Assembly: GCA_026315105.1 (NCBI GenBank)
Contig: CM048746.1
Span: 642,127,398 to 642,191,397, forward strand
Direction: 5' to 3'
Length of the DNA stretch: 64,000 bases
From: Locusta migratoria
Taxonomy: Eukaryota; Arthropoda; Insecta; Orthoptera; Acrididae
A model generated the notes under the pieces. That model was not told the origin of the DNA. It did not search any database and saw only the letters and a program-made list of their open reading frames with translations. Positions 10,233 through 20,256 of this stretch are shown piece after piece. Both the position numbers and the translations under genes were made by a program. Positions within the stretch are counted from its first letter, which is position 1, and each line of letters begins with the position of its first letter.

Positions 10233-11000
10233 TTGCTTGTTTATATTACTGTTAGAGAACAACTGTACCCTGTTGTAGGCGGGCGAAATTCTGTTCAGGC
10301 AGAACGACTGTACAGAAGACGATTTCCTGACAAGCCATCGCCTTCGCGCCGGATGTTTGGTCGTCTCACATCTCATCTGCGTGAAACGGGAAGCTTTAAT
10401 CCAAGACCTAGACATCGTCCTAGAACACGCACAGATGAACGTGCTGAAGTTGCTGTGCTCGCTACCGTAGCTGTGAATCCTCACATCAGCACACGTCAAA
10501 TTGAACGTGAAGTTGGTGTGTCGAAATCAAGTGCACAGCGTATTCTTCAACGTCATAAATTTCATCCTTACTATGTTCATTTACACCAGGATCTTCATGG
10601 AAATGACTTCAGCAACAGGGTAACATTTTGTCGGTGGGCTCAGCAAAAACTTCTGACTAATCCAAATATAGGTCAAACCACGCACACTGTGCAAGAACGA
10701 TGCGTTGAGCACCAACGGTATACACGCCTTCTTCAGTCCAACAAGTCTGCAGTAGCCGAACATTGTATTTCTACTGGCCATTCCATGAATTACAAAGGAG
10801 TAAAGATTTTAACCACAGCTTCTGCTTTTTGGGACTCAGTTGTAAAGGAAGCTGTACACATACAACTGGCGGACCACCTGCTAAATCGTGACGACGGATT
10901 TCATCTTGACAATGCATGGAAGCCACTTATATCACGCCTTCGTTTTGAAAGAATGTCTGCGTCTTCTATTGCGATTGATGTTACCACTTTTAATGATTAA
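10233..11000 (+). pseudogene. Chimeric frame: mariner HTH fused to Penelope GIY-YIG tail
   Basis: A 255-codon open frame. Residues 1 to about 145 are the paired helix-turn-helix region of a mariner-superfamily transposase (RRFPDKPSPSRRMFGRL, VNPHISTRQIEREVGVSKSS), very similar to the N-terminus of the element at 20257-22395. From about residue 146 (near 10668) the protein switches at IGQT to the C-terminal half of a Penelope-like GIY-YIG endonuclease (KSAVAEHCISTGHS, LNRDDGFHLDNAWKPLI). No ATG precedes residue 41, and sequence upstream of 10233 keeps transposase similarity in other frames, so the true start is broken. The transposase DDE catalytic domain and the GIY-YIG catalytic N-terminus are both missing. 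Function is unlikely, but the fusion stays open over the junction. Confidence 0.75.
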
Positions 11001-11146
11001 TTATTCATTTGTAAGCACTGTGGATACGTAACAGCTCTGTTTATGTTTGCACTCACTGCTCACAGGTTATCTTTGAAGTATATATTTATCTATGACTAGC
11101 GCAGCAGTTACGAATGTGATATCTTCGAGCATGCGCACTCTAATCC

Positions 11147-11342
11147 AAATGTTCAAATGTTTGTTAAGCTTATGGGACTTAACTACGGGGTCATCAGTCC
11201 CTAAACTTACAAACTACCTATGAACTACTTACGAACTAGGACGGCACAAATATCCATGCCCGAGTGGGGATTCGAACCCCCGACCGTAGTGGCCGTGCTG
11301 ACCGTGACTGGAGCGCCTCAGTCACCTCGGCCACCGCGGCCG
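11147..11342 (-). repeat. SINE family A, full length
   Basis: tRNA-like head with A box (TGGCCGAGGTGACTGAGGCG) and B box GGTTCGAATCC on the minus strand, then the family tail. Flanked by a perfect 14-bp TSD GCGCACTCTAATCC at 11133-11146 and 11343-11356, so the insertion into the Penelope fragment is young. Confidence 0.95.
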
Positions 11343-11432
11343 GCGCACTCTAATCCGCAGTAGCTTTGCATCATGTGATTTACCGTATAAATACGCACGC
11401 GCAGACGCTGAGAACTCAGTCTTGGACTCGCC

Positions 11433-11467
11433 ATGAAGATGGCTGTAAGGTTTGCAGCCGAAATATC
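11433..11467 (+). ncRNA. Degenerate hammerhead-like motif
   Basis: ATGAAGA (C3 changed) at 11433-11439, strong stem II GGCTG/CAGCC (11441-11445 with 11455-11459), GAAA at 11460-11463, then TATC. Stem III is reduced to one pair. Layout matches the Penelope terminal-repeat ribozymes but it is probably inactive. Confidence 0.4.
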
Positions 11468-12189
11468 GAAAGAAAAATTGTCGCTGTCCCGGGTGCACTC
11501 CCAAAAGATGATGGAATAATCCAAATTTGTTCGCAGATGTTCTCTTTACCGACTAGGCATCATTCTCCAACAAAGGAATGTACGACTTTAATGTAGGATG
11601 TGCAGGATAAATAAGACAACCTGACTGGTGTATACCGATCGGTACTGGTTCATATTGTGTACGTAGACACATAAAACGTGCAAGAGGGAAACCATTATGT
11701 GCTTATAAGAGTTAATGGCAGCAGACCGTATTATTGATTTCGGACCTCTTGATAAGTATGGAAGTGCGATTACGCATGTCAATCACATCGCGATTACGGG
11801 CAGCATGGGGTTAACGCCTGAGGCTCAGGACGTGCGCTAGCAGCGTATTTCGGGTTTTTCAAGCGTCAACGTCTCGTCGCAATATCTCGGGATGTAATTG
11901 GAATATTGCGATCCAATCAACGCCATTGTTTATGTGATTTGTCATGCTATGGATTGCTGAAGAAAAAATATAGGGTGTACATTTAAAAAAAAAACATAAG
12001 TTTGTATTAAAAACACATTTGCTTTGGTTTTATAATGTTTCCAAATATGTACATTCATGGGCCCCAGCCGTACATCGATACCGGTGAAAGTCGTTTTCCA
12101 ATAGCTGTTATGGATCCAGAGATATTTTGGGTGGACAAGATAGCTCGGACACCCTGTATATATAAATTAATTGCTGTTCCTTAGTCTCG

Positions 12190-13310
12190 CTAAAACTCGA
12201 TAACGGCTAAACCGATTTGGCTAATTTTAGTCTTTAAATATTCGTGTAAGTCCAGGGAAGGTTTAAACGGTGATAAAATACGGGGAAGTTGTCCGGAAAA
12301 GAGGAAAATGAGGATAAACTGACACAGCTTCTTCCAGTGAGCTATCAATACCGTTCGTCCAATTGCTATAAAATTTTGTACATTTGATGTTGAAAGCAAG
12401 AGGAAGGTTCGCAGCAAATAAAAATTTGGAAAAGTCGGCCGTAAACGAGGAACATTTAGGAAAAACGGAAAGCGATTTTTTTCTATGAATGAAAATCAAT
12501 TGCCACATGGTTGTAAGAGCATCACTTGAGTACGGCGTGACAGGACGAGATTTGTATGAATTTTTATTTTATTTTATTTTATTTTATTTATTTATTTATT
12601 TATTTTTTTGTGAGAATCTACCGGAAAATTGGTAAATTTGAGAAAAACTGAAAGTGCGTTTTTCAATGTGTTTTTTATTGAATTCAGAACTATAACTGAC
12701 TATTCGCATGACGGAGAGGGGTAATTCTTTTGTTGTTTTGTTCATTATGATTTTGGAAAAATTATCACTAAAAAAATAGAGACAGTTAAAAAGGAAAGCC
12801 GCAAAATTCGAACCAAGTTTCTTTTTCGATGTACTTTTAAATGTACTCAGTACTATAAGTTCAGTGCCGTTCATCCGCTTGCCATAAAATTTTGACCATT
12901 TGACTTTCAACGAAAGATGAACGTTCTTATAACCTAAAAATTCATGAAAGTTACCCCGAAAATTTGGAAATTCCCGAGAAACTGAAAGTTCGTTTTTCAA
13001 TGGGTTAGCAATATCATTCGTCTGGTTGCGTTAAATTTTGTATATTTGACTTTCAAAGCAAGAGTAACGTTCTTATGAAATAAAAATTTGGAAAAGTTTC
13101 GAGGAAAATTATAAATTACTGAAAACATAGAAAGAGATCTTTCTATGAAAAATCAATACCATGCATCTGATTGCGATAAAATTTTGCACATTCGACGTTC
13201 AAAGCAAGAGGAAGGTTTGAGGAAGAAAAAGTTTGGAATAGTTGGCCAGAATATAGGAAAATTTGTGGAAAACTGAAAGAGCTCTTTTATTTGGGATATC
13301 CGTAATTTTG
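12190..13310. repeat. Degenerate satellite, about 146-bp period
   Basis: The motif ATAAAATTTTG-N5-TTGAC-TTCAA recurs at 12884, 13030 and 13176, exactly 146 bp apart, with an earlier unit at 12368. Between them AAAAATTTGGAAAAGT and GAAAAACTGAAAG runs recur in step. Open frames of 60-134 codons on the minus strand come from the repeat and are not genes. A microsatellite interrupts it at 12555-12608. Confidence 0.75.
12555..12608 (+). repeat. (TTTTA)n/(TTTA)n microsatellite
   Basis: Runs of ATTTT followed by ATTT units inside the satellite region. Confidence 0.9.
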
Positions 13311-13319
13311 TTACTGATT

Positions 13320-14193
13320 TACTGTTGCTCACGCTTGGGCAGTCTTCTACTGTCTAATCTCTTACCCTGCCTTTCGGCGCAACAGTAACGCTTGTCGTGT
13401 ATTTCTTTTTGTGGTAGCCCCTGAGGTATGAGATATCCCCCAAAACCGTGGCTACCTAAATTCTTATGCTGAACAGGTACCACTTTAGCGCCCAAAACCC
13501 CAAAAATCTTATTCTAAATGGGCCCCCTGGGTCAGGAGTTGGTTTCTTGGTGGTCTAAGTGATACGAGAATTTTTTATAAAACAAAATTACGATTTAATA
13601 CTTATGAGAAACACAGAAAATTAATGAATGTAAAGATTATGACCATATACACAAATTTCACATGCTTTTAGGCGCAGAATAACAGAATAAGGTAAAGGAT
13701 AATGTCACATGAACTTAAGAAAACATCTGATCTCGAGTACCTGTCACGAATTAATCAGTAAATTGCAAGTGGTGTCACAGAACACGGGTGTCGCAAACGA
13801 GTGAAAATGCGCGAAAAACACGTCACACGTAAGCTGAGTTCAGTGGAAGGAAGGGAGCCCTGAGCTATCAAGCACACTGTACCGTTTGTAGTCTCGTTGT
13901 GGCTGCCACCTGCTTCCGATGGTGCTGCAAACCTAAAAATAAACCTGAATGACTTTGCTAAGACTGAGGGCCAACAGCCGGTACGTTCCCTGCCTATCTT
14001 TCCCTAGTCTATTAGTAATTTTGTGTGGTGCACCGGCTTCCGCCAGTCCACCGTTGAGCCCTCAAAATATGCTCGCAAGCTTTAACTTCTAGAATGGACG
14101 TATAAAGTTCCAAACACGATCTGCATGTATCGTAGCCAGACGAGAAGCGTCAGACTCAGCACTTGATACCGCTAGGCTTACGGCTCACCCTCA
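13320..14193 (-). other. LTR-like region, distal part (uncertain)
   Basis: Sequence continuous with 16083-16601 if the hAT element at 14202-16074 is removed. On the minus strand the combined block begins TGTAAGGTGGCAAGC at 16601, as an LTR might, and runs through AT-rich sequence to an untranslated-leader-like stretch. I could not find the matching end, a primer-binding site or a TSD, and no gag or pol frame is present. Confidence 0.25.
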
Positions 14194-14622
14194 GAGCACA
14201 CTAGGGATGGGCTAAACCGACCGGTTAAAACCGATACCGGTATTTTAGTTTTGAATAACCGGTTTTATCGGTATTTATTTGGTGTCGGTTGGAACCGGTT
14301 TTATTTAGTTACTGCCAAGAACCGGGTAAAAAACTGGTACGACTACTTCCTTTAGTAGTGGTTCAAAATGTGTTTTTTGTAAATAATTTAAAAAAATTAA
14401 AACTAGTAGACCCTAATATTTAGGGCTATTCGTAAAATTTACACTGATGTGAAATATTAGGTCATTGCAGTAACTAAGAAAAGCGATCAGTGATAATGTA
14501 AGAACAATCCCGGCAGTCAGAAACGCGCAACAAACACGCGGCATGAGAACTTAAGAACTGGTGCAGCTATTGAGGCATCGATGCACCTGTTGCCGTGTGG
14601 CGTGGCCTATTAGACGACGCGC

Positions 14623-14847
14623 GTGCACCGACAGTGTACGAGACTCGTCTCCGTCTGGTCATGCGGCAGTTCCTTGCTGTCGTCGCCAGACATCGATTGC
14701 GTCTTAAATGGCACCATCCCGAGTGTGGAAGTACTTCACAAAGTACAATGCTCCATTTGCTTTAAAAAGCTGAAAATGGGTGGAGGTACTACAAAGATGC
14801 TGTGTCATTTAAGGAGAAAGCATCCAAAACGTTTCTTGGAAGAGTAG
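14623..14847 (+). pseudogene. BED zinc-finger remnant of hAT transposase
   Basis: A 74-codon frame ending QCSICFKKLKMGGG...MLCHLRRKHP: Cys-X2-Cys, then His-X4-His, the BED-finger pattern at the N-terminus of many hAT transposases, where it binds the element ends. The frame stops right after the finger and no RNase-H-like domain follows, so it cannot encode an active transposase. It starts at a GTG; the first upstream exon boundary is unknown. Confidence 0.65.
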
Positions 14848-14951
14848 GTAAATTTGATTCATATACCTATCATTTAAGTGATGTACTATGAGCTTGGAAG
14901 AATAACTTTTAATGTATTATCATATTGTTATGCTAACAAGTTTTATTAATG

Positions 14952-15143
14952 TTCAAATGTTTGAATAGCTTATGGGACTAAACTACGGGGCCATAGTCGC
15001 TAAACTTACAAACTACTTATGAACTAACTAATACTAAGGACGGCACAAATATCCATGCCCGAGGAGGGATTCGAACTCCCGACCTTAGTGGCCGTGCAGA
15101 CCTTGACTGGAGCGCCTCAGTCCCCTCGTCCACCGCGGCCGGC
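14952..15143 (-). repeat. SINE family A
   Basis: Full-length minus-strand copy inside the hAT element, with TSD TTTATTAATG at 14942-14951 and 15144-15153. Confidence 0.92.
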
Positions 15144-15220
15144 TTTATTAATGTGATTTCTTGAAAGCGAGGGGCTCTTTTAATAACTAATATGGGTTTA
15201 GGTAACATTTATCATGTGGT

Positions 15221-15438
15221 GCCTCGCGAGGTAGCCGTGCGGTCTGAGGCTCCATGAAACGGACTACACGGCTGCTCCAGTCGCAGGTTCGAGTCCTCCG
15301 TCCTCCCTCGGTCATGGGAGTGTATGTTGTCCTTAGCGTAAGTTAGTTTAAGTTAGATTAAGTAGTTTTTAAGTCTAGGGACCGATGACCTATGCAGTTA
15401 GGTCTCATAAGAACTCACTCCCATTTGAACATTCTTTG
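15221..15438 (+). repeat. SINE family B
   Basis: Different tRNA-like head (GCGAGGTAGCCGTGCGGTCT, B box GGTTCGAGTCC) joined to a tail very like families A and C (GTCTAGGGACCGATGACC ... CATTTGAACATT). TSD ATCATGTGGT at 15211-15220 and 15439-15448. Confidence 0.9.
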
Positions 15439-16082
15439 ATCATGTGGTACACAGTTTTCCTAGTTCAATTTGCGTAAATTTACACTGACAACTATCATGC
15501 TGTTAGTCGGAACTGTGACTTTATTTTTCGAAATACTTCTGCAGCACTGATTGAAGTTCATTTACTGACTGTAACTTATATATATTGTGTATGTAACAAG
15601 ATATTCGTATGCGCTGGCTCACAAGTCCAACTTACAGAGAGGTTTGCTCAATATTCGCAACTGCCGGATGGAAATACTAGGACAGTAAATCTGTATGCTT
15701 CGTATATCGTCTTCTACTGACTCCTGGCTAGGCTTACACGCACTCAAGAAGGCGTAGTATTGAGAGGGGATCTTGCAAAATGTGGATAGACTAGTGATTT
15801 GTCGTATAACGTAAATTTACCTAAATTTTAACTAAATATCGTAAGTTTCGGATTCGGCCGAAACTAGAAGAACCGAAAATTCGATTACGGTTTCTGTTTC
15901 GCCCACAAAATATCTTTCGGTCGAACTCTACTGGAAATAACAGCAATAAAAAACCGAAAACCGGTTATTTAAAAAACCGATTATCTCGAGCAATTTTACT
16001 GTGCGGCTAAACTGGAGATGAAAAGAACCGGTATAACCGAAAACCGGTTGTTTCAGCGATAACCGCCATCCCTAGAGCACAC

Positions 16083-16601
16083 CCGCTAATTATGCCGATC
16101 GCTACGGAAGTAGCGCATGTAATGTAGCAACACGTGCGCTAAAACACCTGCAGATAAAAGATATAATTCTCCGACGACGAGCATAAACTCGGCCGCCGAG
16201 ATACAGAGCAGACGCTGAACCTCTAGAGAGAGTGAGCCCCTCCACGACGAGTCGCTGGGAGTATATCTAGATGCTACTACGCCGTAAGAAATTCAGAATC
16301 ACTCCCGCCAATGAGAGGACTCTACGCCGGCCGCGCCACACACGCCCTCCAACCAGCGCACAGCAACTCCAGAACTCCCATCGCCAAGTGGACGAGCCCA
16401 CCGTGAGGCCTCCCCTCTAAACAGCCAACGCGTAGAAGGCGAGTCCACCTCCCTGACACCCCTCGAGCCGCGCCCCGTGCAGGCGGAGGAATGTGCGTTC
16501 TCTCGGCCAGGCGAAAAACTGACTAACATAGGCAGCTCTGCTAATGTTACCGAATGAATTTATCCCAATAAAATAAATGTGAGTGTGCTTGCCACCTTAC
16601 A
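16083..16601 (-). other. LTR-like region, proximal part (uncertain)
   Basis: CpG-richer half of the block split by the hAT element. A minus-strand 76-codon frame (16299-16529) is glycine/arginine-rich and not recognisable. See 13320-14193 for the argument and its limits. Confidence 0.25.
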
Positions 16602-17182
16602 CTGAAACTACTTCTAATATAAGGTAGGGGAGAGACAGAAAGGTGACGAGCGGGGCAATTTGAATAATTGTTTAGTTTAAATTCCCAGTTCTAGGTAGCA
16701 GCACTGTACACATACTACTATAGTTGGCGTCACGTACGAAGGTGACCCAGTTTTCAGCCGTTCTGCGCATCCCCCTCTATTACCGCACTGGCAGCCAATA
16801 ATATACATTCTCCAGGAGCGTTGCTGGCCGTGAGTTACGCAATGTCTCTCCCATAGGCCAGGTCGTTGCAGGTCGCGCGCTCGCCCGTGAGTACTCACTT
16901 GCTCGTGAGACTCCGCTTCTCGGACATGAGCTGTGGTCACATAGGTAGAGACGCCATATTATCTTCTGTTTTTGCACTTTTTGCAATATTATTACAATAG
17001 TAGTAGCTTACTACTACTTTAAAATGTATCTCACTATCCATAGTATTTTATTATCACACTAGCAGTTCCTACTACCATTAATTGAACCTTTTATTGTTCA
17101 TTTTATTCTCTTTAAGACACACTGTATAACGTTTTATAAGTATTTTACCAAGGGACAAATATATGGTCACTTTTATTTCCTT
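16602..17182. other. No gene seen
   Basis: No supported feature. A short palindrome AGTAGTAGCTTACTACTACT lies near 16998-17017. Confidence 0.4.
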
Positions 17183-17195
17183 CTAATATACATCA

Positions 17196-17396
17196 AAAAT
17201 GCTCAAATGTTTGTAAATCTATCGGACCAAACTGCATGGTTATCAGTCCATAGGTTACAAACTACTTAAACCTCGGTAAACTAACCTGAGGACAACACAC
17301 ACACACCCATGCCCCATGGAGGACTCGAACCTCCACGGCGAGCAACCGCACGCTCCGCAGCGAGACGCTTTAGACCGCTCGGCTACTCCACTGCGG
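17196..17396 (-). repeat. SINE family C
   Basis: tRNA-Leu-like head on the minus strand (GTAGCCGAGCGGTCTAAAGC, B box GGTTCGAGTCC) and the shared tail. TSD CTAATATACATCA at 17183-17195 and 17397-17409. Confidence 0.93.
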
Positions 17397-17412
17397 CTAA
17401 TATACATCACTG

Positions 17413-17592
17413 CTACGGTACAGCGGTCTAAAGCGTCTCACTGCGGAGCGCATGTTTGCTCGCCGTGGAGGTTCGAGTCCTCCCTGGGGCATGGGTGTGT
17501 GTGTTGTCCTTAGGTTAGTTTACCTAGGTTTCAGTAGTTTGTAACCTACGGACTGACGCAGTTTGGTCCGATACATTTACAAACATTTGAAA
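17413..17592 (+). repeat. SINE family C, inserted head-to-head
   Basis: Plus-strand copy starting three bases after the previous copy's TSD. Short TSD ATCACTG at 17406-17412 and 17593-17599; the 5' head is slightly truncated. The pair forms a near-palindrome of about 400 bp. Confidence 0.9.
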
Positions 17593-17599
17593 ATCACTG

Positions 17600-17909
17600 T
17601 CATTTTTCATAATTTTAGCGTTTTACGAATGCCATGCACTCGAAAAAATATGTCTTAACGACCTTGACTCTGCACATTGATGCATTTGCATAACCATGAC
17701 GACAGTTGGCGACCTTATACACACATCTTTGACTACCAACCCACCGTTTTAACTTCTGTGATGGCTTGGCAACGGCGTCACCAAATGTTAACATCTTGGA
17801 CCTTCCCTTTACCATGGTAACGGCGTCATATCTAACGACCCACTAGATGGCATTGTACTATAAAAATACGACTAAATTTATAATTATGCAGTATTATAAT
17901 AAAGTTAGT
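17600..17909. other. No gene seen
   Basis: A 66-codon minus-strand open frame (17615-17815) has no recognisable domain. TTACCATGGTAA at 17810-17821 is a perfect palindrome. Confidence 0.35.
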
Positions 17910-18018
17910 ACATATTTAAGAAACTTTCACACAGTTAAAAATTAGGTGTTAAAATTGTAAGAGTCTGAATGAAAGTCCTTGGTCCACTTGAGCAGCTATT
18001 TTATTGCAGTCGTGAAGA

Positions 18019-18064
18019 CCCGCACAACCGGTTTCGCAACCTACAGTTGCACCTTCAGGCGCTT
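18019..18064 (-). ncRNA. Hammerhead-like motif, left arm
   Basis: Minus strand: CTGAAGG (A9 changed to G) from 18058 down to 18052, stem II with GCAAC/GTTGC, GAAA at 18035-18032, AC-CG-GU stem III, GUU cleavage triplet, and stem I pairing GCGC with GTGC. Confidence 0.45.
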
Positions 18065-18308
18065 TTTACTGTACAAGATAATTGTATTAATAAATGAATA
18101 TTTAGAATGAAAATTACATATTAAAAACAAAAACAAAAACTAGTTATGTATGAGGGAGTATATATATAAGCCTACTGGCGTAGGCTATTGATTGTAATAA
18201 ATATTTTTTATGTTACTTACTAAGTTTTCCATATAACTCATTTATGATGGATAACGGGGTTAATGGTTAGGTCGTACCGCAAGCACCTTGGCTCTTTTCG
18301 TCGAAAAG

Positions 18309-18349
<41 letters not shown>

Positions 18350-19212
18350 AGTCTACGGTGCGGTTCTTGTCATTTTTGTTAAAAAAAATAGAAAAGTCGG
18401 CAATTGGTAAAATTTGTTTGGCCTGTGACAAAAACCGACGTGATGGGTAGCCCTACAACAGACGACATTATAATGTTTAGTGAGGACCACGGATGTCATT
18501 GGGAAATCAGATTTTTGCGTAGAATGAAGGTACATAATTATTTAAACTTACAGATTGTTGTCAGTGTAGTGAGGATCATCAGATCCATCCAGGTGATCAA
18601 AAAGTTGCATATTCGTGCTGGGCGGAAGTGCTAATACAACTGAAGAGACGGATCACCCTGGGTATCGGCCGCTAGACTGAAGCCGACTGGCTGTGGTTCG
18701 AGGGGGCCCTAGGTGTGACGTCGAGGCTAGTTGCGGTAGTAACCGACCAATAAACCACGTTAACCATTTTACACAAGTATTTATACTAATTTAGACTAAT
18801 GATTATGTGCTGAACTGAAGTTGTGTTGACATCACGGTTACAATAAAATAAAATGAGAAATTTTTTAAATAAAAATGCATCATACTCGACTTAAAATAAA
18901 ACGTTATGGATTACAATTCTGCAAATGCATAGCAATAAGAAACATAAGAACTTATTAAATGCGGGGATAATACCTCAGCTATACAGGGCCACATGACCGA
19001 AACAAGCGACAAGTCATGAACTAAAAAGAGTGGTTGGGAAGAGGGCGACATGTTATAGTACTTAATGTTTTAATGGTGCACCTGCATGTTTCCTTAATGT
19101 AATTACATTGCTTGTAGGTAGTCATAATTTGCCATTATTCCATTATGTTTAAATCCGTCTGATTCTAAATATTCATTTATTAAAAAAAAATTATCATCTT
19201 GTACAGTACAAA

Positions 19213-19254
19213 GCGCCTGAAGATACAACTGTAGGTTGCGAAACCGGTTGTGCG
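19213..19254 (+). ncRNA. Hammerhead-like ribozyme motif, right arm
   Basis: CTGAAGA at 19217-19223 (perfect CUGANGA), stem II CAAC/GTTG, GAAA at 19240-19243, AC-CG-GU stem III with dinucleotide loop, GUU triplet ending at 19249, stem I GCGC/GTGC including a G-U pair. All core bases are consensus. Confidence 0.6.
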
Positions 19255-19366
19255 GGTCTTTACGACTCCAATAAAATAAAGGCTCAAGTGGACCAAGGAC
19301 TTTCATTCAGACTCTTACAATTTTAACACCTAATTTTTAACTGTGTGAAAGTTTCTTAAATATGTA

Positions 19367-19903
19367 TAAATATTTTAGCTGTGGTTGCCCGTCATACAAA
19401 GTTCTTTGTAATAAAATTAGGTCCGCATATGTTTTAGCCACATTAGCATATATATTGATTACAATAACCTTTCGTTTGCAGATTAATACCAATGATTAAA
19501 TCTCACCTGCTGATTATATTCGTTATGCATTTTTTAATACACAGCATTTTTATATTATCCCTTTTTTATTATACTTCTTAATTCTATTTATATATTTATT
19601 ATCAGACTGTGTATTAATTTATACATTACTCAGAACCTACTCTTTGTAAGCCATTTCTCATTGGCTGCTGCTGAAGTGGCGCCAAAATCATACACTATTT
19701 ACCCAGAGGCCTTATGGCCACTAGTCAACTGTTATCCACCCATGTGGGCAGCAGAACAGTCCAGGACAGCCCGGCCCAGCCGAGTCCAGCACTGGCCACA
19801 TGGGTAAAAGCCATAACATTACTCTGAATATATTTTATGTTACATCTATAGTCGTACTTGGACGTTTTTGTAAATATTTCCATTAATACTTGCAGGCTAC
19901 TTG
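19367..19903. other. AT-rich, no gene seen
   Basis: No coding sequence or named repeat. GCCCGGCCCAGCCGAGTCCAG at about 19768-19788 is a local GC patch. Confidence 0.35.
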
Positions 19904-19946
19904 TTATTCCGAAGATGACCTACATCAGGTCGAAACCGGTTAATAG
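19904..19946 (+). ncRNA. Hammerhead-like ribozyme motif
   Basis: CCGAAGA at 19909-19915 (U4 changed to C), 5-bp stem II GACCT/AGGTC, GAAA at 19932-19935, AC-CG-GU stem III, GUU triplet, and stem I TTATT/AATAG. Apart from U4, all parts of a type I hammerhead are present. No partner copy in inverted orientation was found nearby. Confidence 0.5.
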
Positions 19947-19997
19947 AAACTGTTAATTTTTGCGATCAAGACTGTTTTTTGTAATATTAGACACAGG

Positions 19998-20150
19998 TAG
20001 AGGTCTGCGCGGATAAGAGGATAAGAAAAGTGTTATCCGCATTCACACCACATCCGCAAGGTCCATATCCGCAACCGCATTCACGGCATTTCATCCACAT
20101 CCGCAAGTTCGTTATCCGCATCCGCAAATATTAGTTTGTTACTAGTAATA
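19998..20150 (+). mobile_element. hAT-like terminus with ATCCGCA repeats
   Basis: Starts TAGAGGTCTGCGCGGAT and then carries six or more copies of ATCCGCA or its complement TGCGGAT-like, including TTATCCGCATCCGCAAAT. Such end-clustered hexamer repeats are typical of hAT subterminal regions. No transposase or second end found. Confidence 0.5.
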
Positions 20151-20256
20151 GATAGCAGTATTTAAAACCATGGTATGTAATGATATAATTATTGTTAGTA
20201 TCATTTCTGTGACATCTTAACTACTTTTGACTTCTCGAATCAAGGTAACTGTTCTA

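Larger units (their letters stand above)
10668..11595 (+). mobile_element. Penelope-like element fragment
   Basis: Starts abruptly inside the YIG motif, carries the end of the endonuclease to the stop at 10998-11000, then about 0.5 kb of 3' sequence with a hammerhead-like core at 11433-11467. Interrupted by a SINE at 11147-11342. The 5' truncation is typical of target-primed reverse transcription. The right end is uncertain. Confidence 0.65.
6539..12156 (+). mobile_element. Composite mariner-superfamily element with long TIRs
   Basis: The outer inverted repeats are 6539-6945 against 11755-12156, continuing as 9713-9835 against 11605-11745, so each TIR is about 0.5 kb. The right end is ...GGACACCCTG-TA and the left is the degraded TA-CGCAGTGTCC, the TA target typical of the Tc1/mariner superfamily. 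The left TIR was interrupted by a minus-strand LINE (about 6953-9712). The interior (9836-11604) keeps the N-terminal helix-turn-helix of the transposase but not its DDE domain, and holds a Penelope-like fragment with its own SINE. Confidence 0.75.
14202..16074 (+). mobile_element. Non-autonomous hAT element with 8-bp TSD
   Basis: Ends are TAGGGATGGGC... and ...GCCATCCCTA (10-bp TIR with one mismatch), flanked by a perfect 8-bp TSD GAGCACAC at 14194-14201 and 16075-16082, the hallmark of hAT elements. Both subterminal regions are packed with ACCGGTT and AACCGG motifs, likely transposase-binding sites. A BED-type zinc finger frame remains near the left end; the catalytic domain is gone. Two SINEs have inserted. 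Confidence 0.9.
17910..19366. mobile_element. Inverted-repeat element with hammerhead-like cores in both arms
   Basis: Arms 17910-18118 and 19162-19366 are reverse complements over about 205 bp with few mismatches. Both contain CTGAAG...GCGAAACCGGTTGTGC. The interior of about 1.04 kb has a 37-base A-run (18311-18347), no coding sequence and a TTCGAGGGGGCCC patch at 18697. It resembles the Penelope element at 39081-40524 in plan (inverted terminal repeats with ribozyme cores) but has lost or never had the coding part. Confidence 0.7.
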
